64,000 bases of DNA from Straminergon stramineum (taxonomy: Eukaryota > Streptophyta > Bryopsida > Hypnales > Calliergonaceae): assembly GCA_963920665.1 (NCBI GenBank), contig OY987268.1:9736501-9800500 (forward strand), written 5' to 3'. The notes beneath the pieces are model-generated. The model searched no databases and was not told the DNA's origin. It was given only the letters and a program-made list of their open reading frames with translations. Of the stretch, positions 58,161-64,000 are shown one piece after another. Every line of letters starts with the position of its first letter. The stretch's first letter is position 1. A program made the translations under genes and the position numbers.

Positions 58161-58262
58161 CTTGACAGCAAAAAGCAAGATTCTCCAGGCCTAAGTTAGA
58201 ATGAGAGGGGAAAATGAAAAGGATCTCAGTGGTCAGCTGATTATTACCTCAGAGTTGCCCCC

Positions 58263-58735
58263 CATTGGGCCAGGGTGGATTGACCCCCTTGCTCGTCCCC
58301 AAGTAAAAACCCTGAAATTTTTCATTTTTCATGCATGATAAAATACGCAAATTTTGAATTCATATTTGCAATCAGAGGCCCCAAATTAGCTAGGAGAGGT
58401 TGTGAAGATAAATTAATGAAGCACAAAATAGGGGGTCTTTTTTCTTACATACACCCCTGGAATGACTTTGGGGGACGAGCAAGGGGGGTCAATCCACCCC
58501 GGCCCCCCATTGTGGATGGCAATTCCAAATTCCAGTGTTTTCACCAGGGGTAAATCATAGGGGCAATGACCCCGGCCCCCCATTGTGTGTGGCAATTCCA
58601 AATTCCAGTGTTTTCACCAGGGGTAAATCGTAGGGGCAATGACCCCGGCCCCCCATTGTAGGTGGCAATTTCAAATTTCAGTGTTTTCACCAGGGGTAAA
58701 TCGTAGGGGCAATGAGTGGGTCAATTCATCCTGGG
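58263..58735. repeat. H-type repeat and three 72-bp tandem units
   Basis: H unit to about 58500, then 'ggccccccattgt' units at 58502, 58574 and 58646, each with 'tccagtgttttcaccagggg' (or one-base variants). No gene. Confidence 0.8.
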
Positions 58736-58744
58736 CGTACCTGG

Positions 58745-59009
58745 AGGACACTAAATCCTGCAATCGAAGTGAGCCCCGTAGGGGCCAGATTTTTCATGGG
58801 GAAAACACAGGAATTTTTTATTTTTTGCACATAATTTTTTTCGCAAATTCTGAATTCATATTTGCAATCAGAGACCCCAAAGTAGCGTGGAGAGGTCTAG
58901 AACATACCCTAGGCACGGCTCAAAATAGGGGGCAGGTTTTACTTTTACCCCCGAGTAAAACACAAAATGCCCCTGCGGGGCCCACTTCGATTGCAGGATT
59001 TAGTGTCCT
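58745..59009. mobile_element. MITE with ~40-bp terminal inverted repeats and H-like interior
   Basis: AGGACACTAAATCCTGCAAT at the left is mirrored by ATTGCAGGATTTAGTGTCCT at the right, and the repeat continues inward through 'cgaagtg' and 'gcccc'. 265 bp. A single end of the same type ('aggatttagcgtcctg', about 5969) lies just before unit R copy 1. No target duplication identified. Confidence 0.85.
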
Positions 59010-59987
59010 GCGCCGTGCCTCCCTGCCGTGCCTCCCTGCCTGCTGGCTATAATCCCTGCTGATTACAACGCCCCCTACAAAAGGCCTTCACAACAGCTCT
59101 TGCATTTGTGTGTGAAGGTGCCCTTCGGAGTGCCGCGCTGTGGAGCTACTGCTGTTGCTGCTTGCCATTTTCATAGCCAACCTCTGTAAGCAATTGCTAT
59201 CATTGTCCACGGAGTCATCAACCTTGAGTTCCCCTTCCTTTCTCAGTCCAAGGTCTCACAGGATTGCACTGCCCGCAGAAGTGGAGACACTGATGAGTAA
59301 ACATGTCCTCACACTCGAATTAATGTGTGATCGTCTTGCTCGTCTGCACTCATGCCTAGTAACGACCCGCAATGGAGCTTCTGCACCTTCGCGGTGTCAA
59401 TCCAGTCTTCGTCGTTAATCGCCATTCTCTCTCTGATTGAACCCCAATTTCATCTCGTCGTCCGCTTTGTGCTCCATGAAAGAATCGTTCTTGCAATGTC
59501 TGTGAATATTAGTGAGAAGGATTATTTTGATCCGTCCTCTCGGAGACCACGACGCGGGCTTCACTGGGATTTTGGGTACTCCTACAGCTACTGACTTTCG
59601 GGTCGGAAACGACCCCCGTTTGTGATTCTACACCTTCGCTGTATCATTTCTTCGAATTCAGCATCTCTCTCTGGATTGTGGCCCAGTTCCAGCTTGAGTG
59701 AAATGTACTCCGCGAACGTAATTTTCTTGTTTGTGAATGAGTAGGAAAATTTTGAACAGAGAGCATGATCAGTGAATCCCGCACGACGCGGGCTTCACTG
59801 GGATTGAATTTGAGCTCCGATTTGCAAAGTTGCGTTTCAAATGCACGGATTCGTTCTCCCGCTCCCGCTGTGATAGAACGTGAAGGCTCTGTACGAATGT
59901 TGGCAAATTTGTACCATTGGGTAGTTCCCATTAATGGATGGTGGATTCTTTGTATTTGTAGGATAAATCGTCGATCAAATCACCGAA

Positions 59988-60278
59988 TTGCGCAAAGCGG
60001 GAGATCAACACTTCGCGATGGCGCAGGCGAACGCAGGAGCCGAAGGCGAAAACAGAGCAGTGCCGCACATAGACGGCGCGGCACCGCACCTGGATGGTGC
60101 AGGCGTTGAAGCGGCAGTCCGGGCGGCAGATCCGGTGGCAGCGGTCGCTGACGTGGCAGAAGTCCTTTTCCCAAATGATGGTGCACGTTTTGAAATCGAG
60201 GCTGTTCTGCTGGGCCCTCTACCGACTAAAAGCAACCTGAGTTGCAAGATCCTTCCCAAAATTCCTGATGAAACCTGA
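59988..60278 (+). CDS. Conserved orphan ORF of unit R (copy 3), unknown function
   Basis: 96 residues from a TTG, or from the ATG of MAQANAGAEGENRAVPHI (60018). It is closest to copy 2 and shares FPNDGARFEIEAVLLGPLP and TKSNLSCKILPKIPDET. Ala/Val-rich centre, acidic, no Cys pairs, no predicted catalytic motif that I can name. It lies after a pyrimidine-rich tract and AG, so it could be a last exon. A minus-strand frame (60005-60259) covers the same bases and is considered a shadow. Confidence 0.4.
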   Translation: MRKAGDQHFAMAQANAGAEGENRAVPHIDGAAPHLDGAGVEAAVRAADPVAAVADVAEVLFPNDGARFEIEAVLLGPLPTKSNLSCKILPKIPDET

Positions 60279-60774
60279 CCTTGGGAAAGGAAATAAATAC
60301 AATGTTGGGTACACTACTATTTACGTTATTAGTGTTTCATTGTCCTGTTCCCTCGTTCCGTCTTGCAGGATGGTTTTCCTTTGATTTTGCGGAATGAATG
60401 GGAAAGCCGATTGCCTGAGACGAAGGGTGCGTTGGGTTAACTGAGTTCCACAAGCAACGTGGACGTGTTGGGGGACTTGGGGTAGTTCTACCAGACAGGA
60501 TTTGTATATCATGTAAACTTTACGATTTTATAGCCTCTTTTGGATTGGTTTTGGTTTTGTGTTTTACTGGAATTGGAGGCAATAGCAATATAAAGGTATA
60601 TGATTATGTTTGGGCTATGAATGTAAGGATACTTTGGTTTTGTGTTTTACTTCAGACTATAAAGTGAGGATGATGAAGGCTCCTGCTTTGGGGGCTTGGT
60701 TCCACTCTTTCCGTTGCTATTCATGACATCTGCTTTTCATTTGACTGCCCAAAACAAAAGGAATCAAACCGCAG

Positions 60775-61002
60775 ATGAACCGCGCAGTACCGCAGGAGGA
60801 GGATACGGGCGTTCTAGTGGCAGTCCTGGCGGCAGCTCCAGTGGCGGGCCCATTCGTTGCTGCCGTGGCAGTCGCACTTTTTCCCAATGCCCCAGTCCAT
60901 GCCCGTTTTGATTTTGATGGGGCTTTGCTAGGGCCTCTGCCGACAAAAAGCAACCTGAGTTTCAAAATCCGCCCCAATATTACTGATGAAACTCGGCCTT
61001 AA
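60775..61002 (+). CDS. Diverged paralogue of the unit-R ORF (fourth copy)
   Basis: 75 residues: NRAVPQEEDTGVLVAVLAAA, then PFVAAVAVALFPN and ARFDFDGALLGPLPTKSNLS, ending in TDETRP. Compared with 59988-60278 the ARF-to-DET part keeps the protein pattern while many codons differ silently (GGC/GGG, CTA/CTG, ACT/ACA, AAG/AAA, ACC/ACT). That is the best hint in the window that this ORF was under selection. It lacks the N-terminal AGAEGE region and part of the middle. Function unknown. Confidence 0.4.
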   Translation: MNRAVPQEEDTGVLVAVLAAAPVAGPFVAAVAVALFPNAPVHARFDFDGALLGPLPTKSNLSFKIRPNITDETRP

Positions 61003-61053
61003 GTGAGTAAAAGAACTATCTCATTAAGTGTAATGTTGGGTCGGTTGTTACTA

Positions 61054-61553
61054 GGGGTAGTCACAGTTCCTCCATCCTCTACATTTTCTGTGGAGAATGG
61101 GGATGTGCCTGTCAGCGGTTGGCTACCCCCGTGCGTTGTGAAAAGGAATCTTTTTGTTGGAAGAAATTTTGTATGCGTCCATTCTTCCCCTCTGGAGCAG
61201 AAGAATGGACGTGTACAAAATTTCTTCCAACAAAAAAATTCCTTTTGGCACTGTAGTTCCACTCCGCAATTGCCGTTTTCACCTCTGGTTGAAGCATACT
61301 TTACTCTGAACTGCAGCCCGTCAAGTCCTGTACTTGGACCCCGGAAATCAGCAAAGTAACCAGCATCCCTTTCCGAGGTAAAATATTCTCAGTCCTCCAT
61401 TTCTCCACCCTTGTATGACCACCCATTTCTCCACCTCAAAAAGGGGTGTCACAGTTCCTCCACCTGAGAATGAACCGCATTGGCTCCCCATTCACCGGTC
61501 GATCTTCCATTTCTCCACGGAAAATGCAGAGGATGAAGGAACTGTGACTACCC
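61054..61553. mobile_element. MITE with ~45-bp terminal inverted repeats inside unit R copy 3
   Basis: GGGGTAGTCACAGTTCCTCC at the left is mirrored at the right (ggaactgtgactaccc), continuing through 'catcctctacattttc'. TTACT flanks both sides (61048-61052, 61554-61558), a possible 5-bp duplication. It contains the hairpin at 61141-61246. No coding sequence. Confidence 0.8.
61141..61246. repeat. 47-bp-stem hairpin with 12-nt loop
   Basis: Arms 61141-61187 and 61200-61246 are reverse complements with a few mismatches; the loop is ccctctggagca. The arms include 'tgttggaagaaattttgta'. It is probably a foldback element nested in the MITE, or a precursor-like hairpin. Confidence 0.9.
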
Positions 61554-62086
61554 TTACTGTTTCTTGGCCCTATTTTCTTCTTCTTCGTTGCAGTTTGGTT
61601 GTTTTTCCTTGGTTTGCTGAAAGTACGGGAAAGCCAATTGCATTAGAAGTATGTATAAGCTTAGCAGTATTATGTGGTGTGTGTGTTTGGACTTTGAAGT
61701 ATGGATAATAATACTTACGAATAATCTTGTGGAGGTTTCCTGCAAATTTCTTTCTGATCAGAGAATGTTTGCAAATAAATAAATAAATAAATAGTGGCTG
61801 TCAACTCATGTAAGTACTGTAGCATATACAGTTGTGCAGTAATAAATTGTGGCTCAGATTCCGTTCTTCTCCTTTACTCATTCTGCTTTGGTTTGGAATC
61901 CAATCTGTCTTCCAGTTCCTAGATTGAGTTAAGTTAGTGGGTTTGTTTGCTGATGAGGAATTCTTGCATCTCGTTTCGTGCAAATGGATTTTTCAATTGG
62001 TATTTTTTCTAAATAAGTTACACAAATATGTACATATAATTTGTGGTGTACTGGGGGGTGTCCACCAGCCCTTTTCTTTTAGTTTT

Positions 62087-62340
62087 TGAGAAAGTGCTAG
62101 GATGGGGATCACTTAAAAATTTGGTGAAGCATTGTATTTCTACATCCATTCATATTTTGGACCAAAAAACACTTTACAATCAAATTTGTGTACTTTCTCA
62201 TCCAAATTTAGTGATTTCATCTATATTTTTCGTAGAAATAAAAAAATTCTGGCTAAAAAAGATTACTTTTATCTGGCGAAAAACAAACATTTATCTTTAA
62301 ATGGTGCAATCTGGCACTATGGGGCCAGAAAAAAGGGGTT
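62087..62340 (+). repeat. Repeat O (free copy)
   Basis: Shares 'gagaaagtgctaggatgg', 'ttgtatttctacatcc' and 'aaatggtgcaat' with 38990-39245. Ends carry imperfect inverted repeats around CACCAGCCC / GGGGTTGGTG. No gene. Confidence 0.55.
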
Positions 62341-62530
62341 GGTGTCCACTCACTCTGCCAGGGTTTCAGTCTGTCAGACTTCGTCCCGGCTTTAGATTTG
62401 AGCCAGTGCAGTGACGCCACTGGTGGCAATTACTGTACCCAAGAAAATGCCATTGGGTATACTCTTGAACACTAACCTTAGAAGGGCCTGAAAGCCCTCT
62501 GTGGCTGTCTAGTATATTATGTATTTGGTG

Positions 62531-62659
62531 CAGTGGTTTTTTTTTGGACTAGTGTCCCCTGTGTTGGCTTCACTGCATAGGCCAGATTTTGGAGGGACAG
62601 ATTCACAGTGGTCAGATTCTGACAGATCTGGCGATAAATCGCCAGAAAAAAAAACACTG
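62531..62659. mobile_element. hAT-type MITE (129 bp) with perfect 8-bp duplication
   Basis: CAGTGGTTTTTTTTTGG and CCAGAAAAAAAAACACTG form the ends. ATTTGGTG is duplicated exactly at 62523-62530 and 62660-62667. The right end has an inner palindrome CTGGCGATAAATCGCCAG (62628-62645). CAGTG-type ends and an 8-bp target fit hAT. Confidence 0.92.
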
Positions 62660-62667
62660 ATTTGGTG

Positions 62668-63412
62668 GTATTTGATTAGGAAAACATTGATCAAATACTT
62701 TTTAGTACAAAGTAAATTAATGATCATGATAGTACGTAAATAAAAATCTATCATAATTCATCTATTACAACACAATTGAATAGTTATAAAGCTAAATACT
62801 AGTCATATAGAGGGACCCCAAGGGCCTTTCAAGGGTTGAACATCCAGGTTCATCTCCAAAATTGATGATTTGAGAAAAATCATTATAAAGTGCTATTTGG
62901 AAACATGTTTTGGAATCGATATACAAATAAAAGGTGTAGACCAAGAATTTTAGATTCCATCTGTAAGGTTAGATTCACCAATGCTACCAACAAATTTTTT
63001 TTAAATAAATTTTGAAAGGAAAATTTCAAAATTCCTTCAAAATTTGATTACAAGCAAAATATTATCATGTTTGGAGTAAAATTTGTTGGAATGGATGAAA
63101 TGAGGTTCTCTTCACATGGTGATTTCTTGGAAAAAAAATTGTTCTTAAAATCTATGACCTCATTTTGGCAAATCCAATTTTGAACTAGAGTTGATGCAAT
63201 TTTGGCTTGGTCAACTATTTGACCTACTTGCACATTGATAATTACAAAAAAAATTGTACTCTAGTAATACCAAATCCAACACTTAGATAGGACAACAACT
63301 TGATGAAGTATCTCCACAAATTAAAATAAATTTCATCGAAGTAGTTAGGAGGATGAGGCTTCAATTTCAATCCATTCATTGTCCAAAAAATGGACGTTGG
63401 AGTGCTTAGGGG
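62668..63412. other. AT-rich spacer; right end of an unidentified TTAA element
   Basis: 'gagtgcttaggggTTAA' at 63400-63416 is a CCCCTAA-type right end, but no matching left end is found. No gene. Confidence 0.4.
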
Positions 63413-63419
63413 TTAACCC

Positions 63420-64000
63420 TTTACCCCTAAAGGATCAAACAATGGGTTTTTTTTAAAACATAGCAATTTTGGGCAGCTCACTTCGAACATAATCTTTATT
63501 TTTTTCTTTGAAATTTTCACATAATATGGGGATGAGGAGTAGCTTGAAGGCCCAACAATTTTCATAACTTTTGACTACATGGTTAAAAAGTTTTTGTATG
63601 GTCTAAAATTTTCATTGTTTGGTAGGTAGCTTGTGCGACTCGTGGAATTTTAAGATTCCCACCACCCTAATGTAAACTGCTTTTGTGCATTTGCTGTTGA
63701 TTTTATCCAAGGGGGCCTAGCACCCCTACCTAGTCACTCATGACTTTCACAACCTATGCGACTTAAAAAATTCTTTAAAAATAACTTTTTTAAGAAGCAG
63801 AATTTGAAATTATTTTTTATTGATTTATATGTATGTGGAAAAATTTGAATCATTTCATTTTAATTAATGAGATGAAAGTTATGAGGAGTTTTAGTTTGCA
63901 AATAGTATAAAATGAACTTTGAAGTCCTTTATTTAACTCAATTTTAAATATTTCTTGAAAAAAATAAAATCATAGGGTGAAATTTTTTTTATTACAACAT
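63420..64000 (+). mobile_element. TTAA-type element, family B (copy B8), cut by the window end
   Basis: TTTA-CCCCTAAAGGATCAAAC, then the family-B interior ('acatagcaattttgggcagc', 'cataacttttgactacatgg', 'gaagtcctttatttaactca'). About 120 bp of extra sequence (63643-63762) sits between 'gtgcgact' and 'atgcgact', a likely small insertion with an ~8-bp duplication. The right end is outside the window. Confidence 0.8.

Larger units (their letters stand above)
56948..58262 (+). repeat. Repeat J, split by a hAT MITE
   Basis: J text to 'tatatccttgacag' (57098), resuming at 58161 with 'cttgacagcaaaaagcaag'. Matches 21614-21870. Confidence 0.7.
51857..62010 (+). repeat. Segmental duplication, copy 2 (~10.1 kb)
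   Basis: Collinear with 15468-26330, direct orientation. Copy-specific events here are element A4 (54145-54787), the hAT MITE with nested B7 (57099-58160), the 72-bp tandem and the element at 58745-59009. Events shared by both copies (B1/B5, B2/B6) are older than the duplication. Confidence 0.8.
59040..62010 (+). repeat. Unit R, copy 3, with a diverged partial duplication of its 3' half
   Basis: Same order as copies 1 and 2 to about 60770. Then comes a second, diverged main ORF (60775-61002), text resembling the unit's 3' part ('cgttgcagtttggttg', 'gggaaagccaattgc', about 61590-61640), and then the common 3' end ('cttgtggaggtttcctgcaaatttctt', about 61720). An insertion at 61054-61553 interrupts the duplicate. 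Acceptor-like AG at 59960; an in-frame TAA follows it, as in copy 2. Confidence 0.6.

Overview
This is a eukaryotic, AT-rich, gene-poor window made almost entirely of nested transposable elements and their remains. A plant-lineage (streptophyte) genome is the best guess. The signs are TTTAGGG-type telomeric motifs (about 4980-5010 and 37143-37170), a Tourist/PIF-Harbinger-like MITE beginning GAGCATCTCC with a TTA target duplication, a solo LTR with plant Ty3/gypsy-style ends (TGTCACAACCC...), and a plant-style hAT transposase relic. None of these identifies a species. I saw no ordinary cellular gene, tRNA, rRNA or CRISPR array that I could support.

Layout. 0-2 kb: old copies of TTAA-flanked elements. 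2.05-7.97 kb: first copy of a composite module of dispersed repeat J, H-type repeats, then unit R (about 2 kb, more GC-rich, carrying a conserved 96-98-codon ORF of unknown function); a long foldback element sits in front of R. 7.96-13.5 kb: a nest in which repeat J is split by a small element K, which is split by a 3.3-kb Tc1/mariner element. The Tc1 element has 942-bp terminal inverted repeats, each built from about five ~180-bp units. 15.46-26.3 kb and 51.86-62.0 kb: two collinear direct copies of a roughly 10-kb segment (G-unit array, TTAA elements, J, H, R). 26.3-44 kb: AT-rich sequence with a solo LTR, an inverted pair of TTAA elements, a possible decayed coding stretch and older repeats. 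44.1-48.75 kb: a hAT transposase pseudogene with a recognisable intron that itself holds a TTAA element. 49.4-51.86 kb: J, then a TTAA element inserted inside another. 62-64 kb: small hAT-type MITE and a TTAA element running off the end.

The strongest signal is a large set of non-autonomous elements that share CCCCTAAA-type ends and are flanked by a duplicated TTAA. The window holds both filled and empty versions of the same sites, so several insertions can be read directly. The TTAA target points to a piggyBac-type (or Sola-type) transposase that is not encoded here. Second is the Tc1 element with tandem-unit arms. Third is the R family, whose small ORF is kept across three copies and a diverged fourth copy, with differences that look partly synonymous.

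Limits: homology calls are from memory of protein families, no searches were run, and repeat boundaries were read by eye and may be off by a few bases except where exact duplications are quoted.
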